Below, piece after piece: positions 16,923 through 25,484 of a stretch of DNA of 64,000 nucleotides. Numbering within the stretch: the first letter of the stretch is position 1; every line of letters starts with the position of its first letter. The stretch lies in NCBI RefSeq assembly GCF_000711715.1, contig NZ_JONN01000001.1:248001-312000 (forward strand), written 5' to 3'. This DNA comes from Sphingomonas astaxanthinifaciens DSM 22298. Lineage in GTDB: Bacteria > Pseudomonadota > Alphaproteobacteria > Sphingomonadales > Sphingomonadaceae. Below the pieces are notes generated by a model, which was not told the origin of the DNA, ran no database searches, and saw only the letters and a program-made list of their open reading frames with translations. The translations under genes and the position numbers were made by a program.

Positions 16923-17374
16923 CCAGCTTCGCGATCGGCAAGGTCACGCGCCTGCTCCCACAAGGCGCGCAGATCCGTTTCACGCTCGGTTGGGGAGACG
17001 TGCAGAAGGACTGCATCCACAAGCGGGACGTCAGCATAACTGGAAAGGGCATTGAACTGGGCGTACCACATCGCCGATTCCAAGCTTTCGTCGTCGTGCC
17101 AGGTCGTCATCACGAAGTCGTCTTCGGCAATCTCGTGTTCGCCACTGCCGACCACTGCCAAGTCGACGCTGTCGTCCCAAGTTGTACACCTTGGTCCCCA
17201 CGCCATCATGTAGCGGCATCCCTGATCGACCAGCCATTTGCTGGCCTCGGCTTGCCAATCGTCGCTATATGACGCCTCGAGGATGACCAGTGCCCGAAAC
17301 GGAGCGCGATCCCTCAAATCTGGAAGCGCTTCGTTTTCCGCGATGCGGACGTAATGAAGTCGCTCTTCGATCAA
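16838..17374 (-). CDS. DUF7684-like hypothetical protein, last gene of the lepB-rnc-era operon
   Basis: This 178-residue acidic cytosolic protein starts at a TTG overlapping the era stop by 4 nt (TTGA). It has a Rossmann-like first strand (FRALVILEASYSDDW) and a distinctive block: GCRYMMAWGPRC, TWDDSVD, AEDDFVMTTWHDDESLESAMWYAQF, followed by VLLHVSPTERETDL. I recall a similar uncharacterised family as DUF7684; function is unknown. The C-terminal 28 residues are encoded opposite the cobB 3' end, so both genes share this DNA. Coupling to era suggests dosage linked with that operon, but no mechanism can be inferred. Confidence 0.7.
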   Translation of the reverse strand: MIEERLHYVRIAENEALPDLRDRAPFRALVILEASYSDDWQAEASKWLVDQGCRYMMAWGPRCTTWDDSVDLAVVGSGEHEIAEDDFVMTTWHDDESLESAMWYAQFNALSSYADVPLVDAVLLHVSPTERETDLRALWEQARDLADREAGQASNSSTQAGTILDARPRRVWWKKMLP

Positions 17375-18264
17375 TTGGTCCAGTCCAGCCCGATGTCCTG
17401 GTAGAGCCCGCGGTCCTCGGCCCAGCGCGGGGCGACCTTGACGTGCAGGAAGAGGTGGACCTTGCGCCCGAGATGTTCGGCGATCGCCTCGCGCGCCGCC
17501 GCGCCGATCGCCTTCAGCCGGGCGCCACCCTTGCCGAGGACGATCGCTTTCTGGCTGTCGCGCTCGATCAGGATCTGCTGGTGGATCACCGCGGAGCCGT
17601 CCTTGCGCTCCTCCCACTTCTCGGTCTCGACCGCGCTCGCATAAGGAAGCTCGGCGTGGAGCTGGAGGTAGATCTGCTCGCGGGTCAGCTCCGCCGCGAC
17701 CATCCGGTCGGTCGCGTCGCTGAGCTGGTCCTCGGGATAATGCCACGGCCCCTCGGGCATCACGCGCGCGAGATGGGCCTTGAGGTCGACCACGCCGTCA
17801 CCGCTGGTCGCCGAGACCATGAACACTTCCTCGGGGCTGAGGCGGGCGCTGAGTTCGGTCGCGAACTTGAGGAGGTCGCCCTTGTTGGCGATGTCGACCT
17901 TGTTCAGGACCAGGATCTTGGGCTCGGGCCGGCCTTCGATCCCCTCGAGGACCATCTCGGCGCGCTTGCCGATGCTCGCCGCGGCGTCGATCACCAGCAC
18001 CAGCCGGTCGGCGCTTTCGGCGCCTTCCCAGGCCGCCTTGACCATCGCCCGGTCGAGCCGCCGACGAGGCGCGAAGATTCCCGGCGTGTCGACCAGCAGG
18101 ATCTGGGCCTGGCCCTCGATGGCGATCCCCATCAGCCGGGCGCGCGTGGTCTGCGCCTTGGGGCTGACGATCGCGACCTTCTGCCCGACGAGGGCATTCA
18201 CCAGCGTCGACTTGCCCGCATTGGGGGCGCCGATCACCGCCACCAGGCCACAGCGCTCACTCAA
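17371..18264 (-). CDS. era: GTPase Era
   Basis: The 297-residue GTPase has the G1 loop GAPNAGKST, G3 DTPG, and G4 NKVD, then the C-terminal KH domain (KAIVLGKGGARLKAIGAAAREAI, GRKVHLFLHVKV) that binds the 3' end of 16S rRNA during 30S assembly. It begins at a TTG overlapping the rnc stop (TTGA), and the following gene overlaps its own stop in the same way. It lies downstream of lepB and rnc, the classical bacterial order. Confidence 0.97.
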   Translation of the reverse strand: MSERCGLVAVIGAPNAGKSTLVNALVGQKVAIVSPKAQTTRARLMGIAIEGQAQILLVDTPGIFAPRRRLDRAMVKAAWEGAESADRLVLVIDAAASIGKRAEMVLEGIEGRPEPKILVLNKVDIANKGDLLKFATELSARLSPEEVFMVSATSGDGVVDLKAHLARVMPEGPWHYPEDQLSDATDRMVAAELTREQIYLQLHAELPYASAVETEKWEERKDGSAVIHQQILIERDSQKAIVLGKGGARLKAIGAAAREAIAEHLGRKVHLFLHVKVAPRWAEDRGLYQDIGLDWTN

Positions 18265-18926
18265 CAGATTTTCTCCAGCAGGGCGGCCGCAGCCGCGGTT
18301 TCGGCTTCCTGTTTGCTCGCTCCCTCAGCCTCGGCGTCACCGGCGCTGCCGACGCTGACCTTGACCCGGAAGGTGGGGGCGTGATGCCGCCCGAACTGCC
18401 CAAGCAGCTCGTAGACGGGCGGCTTGAACCCGCGCGCCGCCGCCACTTCCTGGAGCTGCGATTTGGGGTGCTGCGGCGCCTTTTTCTGGTTATCGAGATA
18501 GGCCGCCCACGACGCGCGGATGACCCGCTCGGCGGCGTCCATCCCGGCATCGATCAGCAGCGCGCCGAGCAACGCCTCGACCGCATCGCCGACCACATTG
18601 TCGCTCAAGAGCGCACCGTCCTCGCGCGCCTGCTTGCCCAGCCGGATCAGCGCTGGAACGCCCCATTCGCGCCCGACCTCGGCGCAGGTCTCGCGCGCCA
18701 CCAGCGCATTGTAGCGCCGGCTCATCTTGCCTTCGGGCTCGTCGGGAAAACGTTCAAACAGCCAGCGCGCGATGGCGAGGCCGAGCACCCGGTCGCCGAG
18801 GAATTCGAGCCGCTCGTAACTCTCCCGCGCCGCGCTCCCATGGGTCAACGCGCGTACGAACAGCGCGAGGCTCGCCGGCCGGTGCCCAAGCCGCTCGCGG
18901 ACGAAGGTCTCGATCTCGGCGCTCAA
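18261..18926 (-). CDS. rnc: Ribonuclease III
   Basis: The signature YERLEFLGDRVLGL, with the acidic residues of the catalytic site, and SDNVVGDAVEALLGALLIDAG define the RNase III domain. A C-terminal double-stranded RNA-binding domain follows (PKSQLQEVAAARG, PTFRVKVSVGS, EGASKQEAETAAAAALL). It processes rRNA and structured mRNAs. The chosen start is a TTG (18926) overlapping the lepB stop (TTGA), giving 221 residues, the usual size. The ATG at 18986 would overlap lepB by 64 nt. Confidence 0.96.
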   Translation of the reverse strand: MSAEIETFVRERLGHRPASLALFVRALTHGSAARESYERLEFLGDRVLGLAIARWLFERFPDEPEGKMSRRYNALVARETCAEVGREWGVPALIRLGKQAREDGALLSDNVVGDAVEALLGALLIDAGMDAAERVIRASWAAYLDNQKKAPQHPKSQLQEVAAARGFKPPVYELLGQFGRHHAPTFRVKVSVGSAGDAEAEGASKQEAETAAAAALLEKIC

Positions 18927-19720
18927 TGCCTCATTCCGATCCGGTCCCAGCGCGCCGCGCCGAACCAGGTCCAGGGGAGCAGCCACTGGGCGCCGCCGTC
19001 GGTCGACCAGAAGGTGACCAGCGCGCGCCCGACCAGGGCTTCCTCGGGGACGAAGCCCATGCCGCCCAGCGCCGGGGAAATCCGGCTGTCGGCGCTGTCG
19101 TCGCGATTGTCGCCCATCATGAAGACATGGCCCGCCGGGACCTTCACCGGTCCGAAATCGTCGACCACCGGATTGTCGACCTGGTCGAGGACGGTGAAGC
19201 TGCGTCCTTCGGGAAGCGTTTCGCGCCAGGCGTCGTAGAGGCAGTTGCCCGCCGCTTCACGGGGGGTGACCGCGCGGCACGGCGAATTGGCGGACAAGGG
19301 GATAGCGACCGGCGCGATCCGTTGCCGAGCGATCGGCGTGCCATTGAGGATCACCTGTCCGTCGCGGGTCGCGATCGTGTCGCCGGGGAGGCCGATCACC
19401 CGCTTGATCACGTCATTGCCCTCGGGCCCGCGAAACACCGCGACGTCGCCGCGCTCGGGGAGGCTGGCGAGAATCCGTCCCGAGATGGGCGGAAAGCCGA
19501 ACAGGAAGCTCGCCCGGCTGTAGCCATAGGGCCATTTGGCGACGAGCAGGTAATCGCCGATGTAGAGCCCCGGGAGCATCGACCCCGAGGGGATGCTGAA
19601 CGGCGCGATGATCAGGCTGCGCAGCACCCAGGCGAACAGCAGCAGCACCAGCAGCCCACGCCGCAGGCTGCCGTCGGCGCTTTTCTCGCTCTTCTCGCGC
19701 GTGAGTTCGGTCGTGGCCAT
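18923..19720 (-). CDS. lepB: Signal peptidase I
   Basis: After one N-terminal membrane helix (GLLVLLLFAWVLRSLIIAPF) the catalytic serine is in IPSGSMLPGL and the general-base lysine in NDVIKRVIGLPGD; the MMGDNRDDSADSR box completes the family pattern. It removes signal peptides at the outer face of the inner membrane. The start used is MATTEL (ATG at 19718-19720), with a longer alternative at 19759. It is the first gene of a four-gene operon (lepB, rnc, era, DUF7684-like) joined by TTGA overlaps. Confidence 0.96.
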   Translation of the reverse strand: MATTELTREKSEKSADGSLRRGLLVLLLFAWVLRSLIIAPFSIPSGSMLPGLYIGDYLLVAKWPYGYSRASFLFGFPPISGRILASLPERGDVAVFRGPEGNDVIKRVIGLPGDTIATRDGQVILNGTPIARQRIAPVAIPLSANSPCRAVTPREAAGNCLYDAWRETLPEGRSFTVLDQVDNPVVDDFGPVKVPAGHVFMMGDNRDDSADSRISPALGGMGFVPEEALVGRALVTFWSTDGGAQWLLPWTWFGAARWDRIGMRH

Positions 19721-19804
19721 AAGCGCACGGCCTTGGGCCGGGGCGGGCGCGCTGGTCAAGCGGGGCAGGGTGGAATTCAGCGCCTCGCTCGCTATGTCGC
19801 GGCC

Positions 19805-21286
19805 ATGACTTCGCTGTCCTTCCTCGCCGACGCGCCCCCGGCGCCCCTACAAAAGCTGTTCGAGGAGGACCCGGAGCGCGCGACCCGCTTCGCCCATGAC
19901 CTCGGCGGGATCCGCTTCGATTTTTCCAAGACGCATCTCACCGCCGATCTTCTCGACCGTGTCGACGCCGCGGCCTACGCCGCCGCGCTCGAGCGTCTCG
20001 TCGCGGGCGAGGTGATCAATCCGACCGAGGGCCGCGCCGCCGAGCATCTTGCCGAGCGCGGGACCGGCTCGCCCGATGCGGTCGCACTCGCCGCCCAGCG
20101 CCACAGCCGGATGCGCGCGCTGATCGACGCGATCGAGGCCGGCGCCTTCGGCGATATCACCGGCGTCCTCCACATCGGCATCGGCGGCTCTGCGCTCGGG
20201 CCGGCGCTGCTGGTCGACGCGCTCGGCCGGACCGAGCGGCGGTACAAGGTCGAGATCCTTTCCAACATCGACGGCCAGGCGGTCGACTCGGCGCTCGCCC
20301 GGCTCGATCCCGCGACGACTCTCGTCGCCATCGCCTCCAAGACCTTCACCACCGCCGAGACGCTGCGCAACGCCGACGCGGCGCTGGCCTGGCTCGAGGA
20401 GGCCGGGGTTGAGGATCCTTATGGCCGGCTCGTCGCCATCACCGCCGCGCCCGAGAAAGCGGTCGAGTTCGGGATCGACGAGACCCGCGTGCTGCCCTTC
20501 GCGCCGAGTGTCGGCGGGCGTTATTCGCTCTGGTCCTCGATCGGCTTTCCGGCCGCGCTCGCCCTCGGCATGGACGCCTTCGAGCAATTGCTCGAAGGGG
20601 CGGCCCTGGTCGACGAGCATGTCGCCGAGGTCGCGCCAACCGCCAACATCCCCCTCATCGCCGCGGTCGGCGACCTCCTCTACAGCCGCGGGCTCGGCGC
20701 CGAGACCCGCGCGGTCTTCGCCTATGACGACCGGCTCCGCCTGCTTCCCTCCTACCTCCAGCAGCTGGTGATGGAGTCGAACGGCAAGTCGGCCACGCTC
20801 GATGGCAAGGCGGTGGACGGTGCGACCTCGGCGATCCTGTGGGGCGGGACCGGGACTGACGCCCAGCATGCCGTCTTCCAGCTGCTCCACCAGGGCACGC
20901 ATCTCGTGCCGGTCGAGTTCGTCGCGGTCGCCGAGGGGAATGACGAGCAGGAACCGACCCACCACCGCGAGCTCCTCCTCAACATGCTCGCGCAAGGGGC
21001 GGCATTGATGGCGGGGCGCGATTCCGGCGACCTCCACCGCAATTATCCCGGCAACCGGCCCTCGACCACCATCCTCCTCGACGACCTCGATCCCGCCGCG
21101 CTCGGCACGCTGATCGCCTTCTACGAACACCGCACCTTCGCCGAGGCGGTGCTGCTCGGCATCAACCCGTTCGACCAGTTCGGGGTCGAGCTTGGCAAGG
21201 AAATGGCCCGCGCCATCGACGATCCCGAGGCCCGCGCGGCCTTCGACCCATCCACCCGCGCACTCATCGAAAGGGCCGGCCTGTGA
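19805..21286 (+). CDS. pgi: Glucose-6-phosphate isomerase
   Basis: The 493-residue enzyme interconverts glucose-6-P and fructose-6-P. Conserved elements are VLHIGIGGSALGP, the GGRYSLWSSIGFPAAL signature, the catalytic glutamate in QLVMESNGKS, the histidine segment GTDAQHAVFQLLHQGT, and the C-terminal lysine region VELGKEMA. The ATG lies at 19805, divergent from lepB with 84 nt between them. Its stop overlaps the GTG start of gor by 4 nt, an unusual pairing that couples sugar-phosphate and glutathione metabolism. Confidence 0.97.
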   Translation: MTSLSFLADAPPAPLQKLFEEDPERATRFAHDLGGIRFDFSKTHLTADLLDRVDAAAYAAALERLVAGEVINPTEGRAAEHLAERGTGSPDAVALAAQRHSRMRALIDAIEAGAFGDITGVLHIGIGGSALGPALLVDALGRTERRYKVEILSNIDGQAVDSALARLDPATTLVAIASKTFTTAETLRNADAALAWLEEAGVEDPYGRLVAITAAPEKAVEFGIDETRVLPFAPSVGGRYSLWSSIGFPAALALGMDAFEQLLEGAALVDEHVAEVAPTANIPLIAAVGDLLYSRGLGAETRAVFAYDDRLRLLPSYLQQLVMESNGKSATLDGKAVDGATSAILWGGTGTDAQHAVFQLLHQGTHLVPVEFVAVAEGNDEQEPTHHRELLLNMLAQGAALMAGRDSGDLHRNYPGNRPSTTILLDDLDPAALGTLIAFYEHRTFAEAVLLGINPFDQFGVELGKEMARAIDDPEARAAFDPSTRALIERAGL

Positions 21287-22629
21287 GCGACTTCGACTAC
21301 GACCTGTTCGTCATCGGCGCCGGCTCGGGCGGGGTTCGCGCCTCGCGCATCGCCGCCAGCCACGGCGCGAAGGTCGCCGTCGCCGAGGAATATCGCGTCG
21401 GCGGGACCTGCGTCATCCGTGGCTGCGTGCCAAAGAAGCTGCTCGTCTACGGTGCGCATTTCGCCGAGGACCTCGACGATGCCGCCATGTTCGGGTGGGA
21501 CGTGCCCACCAAGCGCTTCGACTGGCAGGTGCTGCGCGACAATGTGCTGGCCGAGGTCTCGCGGATCGAGGGCGCCTATGGCGACACCCTCTCCAGCCAC
21601 CACGTCACCATCCTCCCGCACCGGGCAACCCTGCTCGGCCCCAATGCCGTCCGGCTCGACGACGGGCGGACGATCACCGCGGGCAAGATCCTGATCGCCA
21701 CCGGCGCCCGGCCCGCGCTGCCCAATATTCCCGGGGTCGAGCATGCGATCACCTCGAACGAGGTCTTCCACCTCGAGCGCATGCCCAAGAGGGTGGTGAT
21801 CGTCGGTGGCGGCTATATCGCCAACGAATTCGCGGGCGTCTTCCACCAGTTCGGCGCGCACGTGACCATCGTCAATCGCTCCGACGTGATCCTGCGCGGC
21901 TATGACGAGCAAATCGTCGACCGGCTGGTGAAGATCAGCCTCGCCAAGGGCATCGACTTCCGCTTCAACTCGACCTTCGACGCGATCGAGCGGCAGGAGG
22001 ACGGTTCGCTCCTGTGCCGGATGAACGGCTGCGACGACATTCCCGCCGACGAGGTCGTCTTCGCCATCGGCCGCCAGCCCAATACCGAAGGCCTCGGCCT
22101 CGAAGGGGTGGGCGTGAAGCTCGGCGAACGCGGCGAGGTCATCGTCGACCACCAGTATCGCACCAGCGTCCCCTCGATCTTCGCGGTCGGCGATGTCACC
22201 GACCGGGTCCAGCTGACCCCCGTCGCGATCCGCGAGGGCCATGCCTTCGCCGACACCCAGTTCGGCGGAAAGCCCTGCACGGTGGACTATGACAACATCC
22301 CAAGCGCGGTCTTCTCGCACCCGCCGATCGGCGCGGTCGGGCTGACCGAGAGCGAGGCCAAGAACAAGCTCGGGGTCATCCGGACCTACACGTCCGACTT
22401 CCGGCCGATGAAGAACGTGCTGGCGGGCCGCAACGAGCGCTCGCTCTACAAGCTGGTCGTCGAGGAAGGCTCGGACCGCGTGGTTGGGATCCACATGATC
22501 AGTCCCGACGCGCCCGAGATCCTCCAGGCCGCCGCCATCGCGGTCAAGGCGGGCCTCACCAAGGCCGATTTCGACGCCACCATCGCGCTTCACCCCAGCA
22601 TGGCCGAGGAACTGGTGCTGATGCGCTAG
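21283..22629 (+). CDS. gor: Glutathione-disulfide reductase
   Basis: This FAD-dependent pyridine nucleotide-disulfide oxidoreductase of 448 residues has the FAD loop VIGAGSGGVRASRIAA, the redox-active pair in GGTCVIRGCVPKKLL, the second dinucleotide site VVIVGGGYIANEFAG, and the C-terminal interface histidine in ALHPSMAEEL. The SGGVRASR and CVIRGCVPKKL wording is typical of glutathione reductase rather than lipoamide or mercuric reductase. It starts at GTG overlapping the pgi stop. Together with gshB at 35329 it shows that the organism makes and recycles glutathione. Confidence 0.94.
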   Translation: MSDFDYDLFVIGAGSGGVRASRIAASHGAKVAVAEEYRVGGTCVIRGCVPKKLLVYGAHFAEDLDDAAMFGWDVPTKRFDWQVLRDNVLAEVSRIEGAYGDTLSSHHVTILPHRATLLGPNAVRLDDGRTITAGKILIATGARPALPNIPGVEHAITSNEVFHLERMPKRVVIVGGGYIANEFAGVFHQFGAHVTIVNRSDVILRGYDEQIVDRLVKISLAKGIDFRFNSTFDAIERQEDGSLLCRMNGCDDIPADEVVFAIGRQPNTEGLGLEGVGVKLGERGEVIVDHQYRTSVPSIFAVGDVTDRVQLTPVAIREGHAFADTQFGGKPCTVDYDNIPSAVFSHPPIGAVGLTESEAKNKLGVIRTYTSDFRPMKNVLAGRNERSLYKLVVEEGSDRVVGIHMISPDAPEILQAAAIAVKAGLTKADFDATIALHPSMAEELVLMR

Positions 22630-22646
22630 TGTCGGGCCGTTCGCCC

Positions 22647-22680
22647 CGAGCGAAGTCGAGCGGCATCTCGACTTCGCTCG
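22647..22680. repeat. 14-bp perfect inverted repeat between gor and the FAD oxidoreductase
   Basis: CGAGCGAAGTCGAG (22647-22660) and CTCGACTTCGCTCG (22667-22680) form a perfect 14-bp hairpin with a 6-nt loop (CGGCAT). The same 34 nt occur only once here, and no U-run follows, so it is more likely a dispersed palindromic repeat, also acting as a hairpin in the gor mRNA, than a simple terminator. Confidence 0.7.
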
Positions 22681-22694
22681 TTGCCAACGGCTAG

Positions 22695-24290
22695 GTGGTG
22701 CCCGTGACCTACGACGCCATCATCATCGGAGCCGGCCACAACGGCCTCGTCTGCAGCTATTATCTCGCGAAGCGCGGCCTCAAGGTCGCCATCCTCGAGG
22801 CGCTGCCCAATGTCGGCGGGGCGGCCGTCACCGATGAATTCCTGCCGGGCTTCAAGAACAGCGCGGCCAGCTACACCGTCAGCTTGCTCCAGCCCAAGGT
22901 CATTCGCGACCTCGAGCTCGAGCGCCACGGCCTCAAGGTCGTCCTGCGCAAGATCGACAATTTCCTCCCTTGCGACGGCGACTATCTCCTCGGCGGGCGC
23001 GGCGGGCTGACCCGCTCCGAGATCGTCCGCCATCACGCCGGCGACGGCGAGGGCTACGACCGCTACATGGCCGAGCTCGAGACCGTGGTCCCGCTGATCC
23101 AGAAGTGGATCCTCAAGACCCCGCCAGAATCCGGCGCCGGCCTGTCGGGCCTTCCCACCATGCTTCGCCTCGGCCGCGACCTTGTCGGCCTCTCGACCGA
23201 GCAGGTCCGAACGGTCCACGAATATGCGACCAAGTCGGCCGGCGACATCCTTGACCGCCATTTCCGCGGCGACCTCGCCAAGGCTTTGTTCGGCTTCGAC
23301 GGCGTGGTCGGCAACTTCGCTTCGCCCTATACGCCGGGCACCGCCTACGTCCTCCTCCACCACCTGTTCGGCGAAGCGGCTGGCGTTCCGGGCGCCTGGG
23401 GCCATGCCATCGGCGGCATGGGGGCGATCACCCAGGCTATGGCCCGCGCCGCGCGCGAGGCCGGGGTCGACATCGTCCTCAACAGCCCGGCCGAGGAAAT
23501 CATCGTCGAGCGCGGCCGCGCGGTCGGCGTCGTGTCGGGCGGCAAGGCCTGGCGCGCCGGAACCGTCGTCGCGGGGGTCAATCCGCGCCTGCTCTTCCAG
23601 CGCCTCCTACCCAAGGGCGCGGTCAGCGACAGTGTCGACCGCCACATGTCCCACTGGTCGTGCGAGAGCGCGACCTTCCGGATGAACGTCGCGCTGAGCG
23701 AACTGCCGAGCTTCACCGTCAAGCCGGGCAAGGGCGACCATCTTACCGCCGGCATCATCATGGCGCCCAGCCTCGACTACATGGACCGCGCCTATACCGA
23801 CGCCAAGCAGGCGGGCTGGTCGAAGCAGCCGATCATCGAAATGCTGATCCCGACCACGCTCGACAAGTCGCTCGCCCCCAAGGGCAAGCATGTCGCAAGC
23901 CTGTTCTGCCAGCATTTCCGCTACGAGCTTCCCGGCGGGAAGAGCTGGGACAAGGTCCGCGACAAGGTCGCCGACCACGTCATCGCCACCGTCGACGCGC
24001 ACGCGCCCGGCTTCGCCGCCAGCGTGATCGGCCGCCAGATCCACTCGCCGCTCGACCTCGAGCGCCGCTTCGGGCTGATCGGCGGCGACATCTTCCACGG
24101 CAAGATGGGGCTCGACCAGCTGTTCAGCGCGCGGCCGATGATCGGCGCCGCCGACTATCGCATGCCCTTGCCCGGCCTCTATCTTTGCGGCTCGGGCGCG
24201 CATCCCGGCGGCGGGGTCACGGGCGCGCCGGGGCACAATGCCGCCCAGGCCGTGCTCGCCGACCGCCGTCCGTGGAAGCGGAGGGCATGA
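22695..24290 (+). CDS. FAD-dependent oxidoreductase, phytoene dehydrogenase/PYROXD2-like
   Basis: The 531-residue protein has the N-terminal dinucleotide fold YDAIIIGAGHNGLVCSYYLAKRGLKVAILEAL and the C-terminal FAD contact GLYLCGSGAHPGGGVTGAPGHNAA characteristic of phytoene desaturase relatives. Within these it resembles the PYROXD2-like branch rather than carotenoid enzymes, since no carotenoid genes surround it. Its substrate is unknown. The start is one of three nearby GTGs (22695, 22698, 22704). Its stop overlaps the next gene's ATG by 4 nt, coupling it to a CoA-transferase. Confidence 0.87.
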   Translation: MVPVTYDAIIIGAGHNGLVCSYYLAKRGLKVAILEALPNVGGAAVTDEFLPGFKNSAASYTVSLLQPKVIRDLELERHGLKVVLRKIDNFLPCDGDYLLGGRGGLTRSEIVRHHAGDGEGYDRYMAELETVVPLIQKWILKTPPESGAGLSGLPTMLRLGRDLVGLSTEQVRTVHEYATKSAGDILDRHFRGDLAKALFGFDGVVGNFASPYTPGTAYVLLHHLFGEAAGVPGAWGHAIGGMGAITQAMARAAREAGVDIVLNSPAEEIIVERGRAVGVVSGGKAWRAGTVVAGVNPRLLFQRLLPKGAVSDSVDRHMSHWSCESATFRMNVALSELPSFTVKPGKGDHLTAGIIMAPSLDYMDRAYTDAKQAGWSKQPIIEMLIPTTLDKSLAPKGKHVASLFCQHFRYELPGGKSWDKVRDKVADHVIATVDAHAPGFAASVIGRQIHSPLDLERRFGLIGGDIFHGKMGLDQLFSARPMIGAADYRMPLPGLYLCGSGAHPGGGVTGAPGHNAAQAVLADRRPWKRRA

Positions 24291-25441
24291 AGCCGCTCGA
24301 GGGGATCCGCGTCCTCGATCTTTCCCGCGTCCTCGCCGGCCCCTGGTGCACCCAGCTCCTCGCCGACCTCGGCGCCGACGTCATCAAGATCGAGCGGCCC
24401 GGCGTCGGCGACGACACCCGCCATTGGGGACCGCCCTGGCATGGTGAAGGGGACAGCAAGGTCGCCGCTTATTTCCTTGCCTGCAATCGCGGCAAGCGCA
24501 GCGCCGCGATCGACCTCGCCAGCCCGGACGGCGCTGCGCAGGTCCGCGCCATCGCCGACACGAGCGACGTCGTGGTCGAGAATTTCAAGGTCGGCGCACT
24601 TGCCAAATACGGTCTCGACGCCGCTTCCCTGCGCGCCCGCAACCCGCGCCTCGTCTATGCCAGCATCACCGGCTTCGGCCAGGATGGACCGCGCGCCGGC
24701 CAGGCCGGCTACGACTTCATGATCCAGGGCCAGGCGGGCCTCATGAGCATCACCGGCCTCCCCGACGAGGTCGAGAATGGCGGCCCGTTGCGCGCCGGCG
24801 TGGCGGTCGTCGACCTCTTCACCGGCATGTATACCGCGAGCGCGATCCTCGCCGCGCTGGTCCGTCGGGCCGCGAGCGGGGAGGGGGCGACCATCGACAG
24901 CGCGCTGTTCGACTGCGGCCTCGCGCTCCTCGCCAACCAGGCGTCCAACTATCTCGTCAGCGGCGCAAGCCCGCCGCGGCAGGGCAATACGCACCCCAAT
25001 CTCGTGCCCTACCAGCCCTTCGCCTGCGCCGACAAAGCCCTGATCATCGCCGTCGGCAACGACCGCCAGTTCGCCGCGCTCGCCGCGCTCCTCGGCAAGC
25101 CCGACTGGGCAACCGACCCCCGCTTCGCCACCAATGCCGAGCGGATCGCCCACCGGTCCGAGCTCGTCGCCGCGATCGAGGCGATCACCCGCACTCGCCC
25201 CGCCGCCGACTGGTACGAGGCCTGCGAGCGCGCCGGCATCCCCGCGGGCCCGATCAACAGCATCGCGCAGGCGCTCGCCGACCCGCAGGCCACGCATCGC
25301 GCCATGCTCCGCGAGATGGAGAATTTTCGCCTGCTGTGTGGCCCCGTCCGCCTCGACGGCGAACGGATGGATTCGACCCGCCCCCCGCCCCGCCTCGGGC
25401 AGCACACCGCGGAAATATTGGCGGAACTCGGCGCTTCCTGA
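24287..25441 (+). CDS. CaiB/BaiF-family (family III) CoA-transferase
   Basis: The 384-residue protein shows the family III pattern: PLEGIRVLDLSRVLAGPWCTQLLADLGADVIKIERPGVGDDTR, then VENFKVGALAKYGLD, YASITGFGQDGPRAGQAGYDFMIQGQAGLMSITG (catalytic Asp in GYDFM), and RQGNTHPNLVPYQPF. These enzymes move CoA between carboxylic acids through an aspartyl-CoA anhydride. It is coupled to the FAD oxidoreductase, suggesting a shared catabolic step such as branched or aromatic acid use; the acid is not identifiable. Confidence 0.92.
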   Translation: MKPLEGIRVLDLSRVLAGPWCTQLLADLGADVIKIERPGVGDDTRHWGPPWHGEGDSKVAAYFLACNRGKRSAAIDLASPDGAAQVRAIADTSDVVVENFKVGALAKYGLDAASLRARNPRLVYASITGFGQDGPRAGQAGYDFMIQGQAGLMSITGLPDEVENGGPLRAGVAVVDLFTGMYTASAILAALVRRAASGEGATIDSALFDCGLALLANQASNYLVSGASPPRQGNTHPNLVPYQPFACADKALIIAVGNDRQFAALAALLGKPDWATDPRFATNAERIAHRSELVAAIEAITRTRPAADWYEACERAGIPAGPINSIAQALADPQATHRAMLREMENFRLLCGPVRLDGERMDSTRPPPRLGQHTAEILAELGAS

Positions 25442-25484
25442 AGCCTTCTCTTGATCTAACCCCAGGATCAGGAGCTCACCACCC

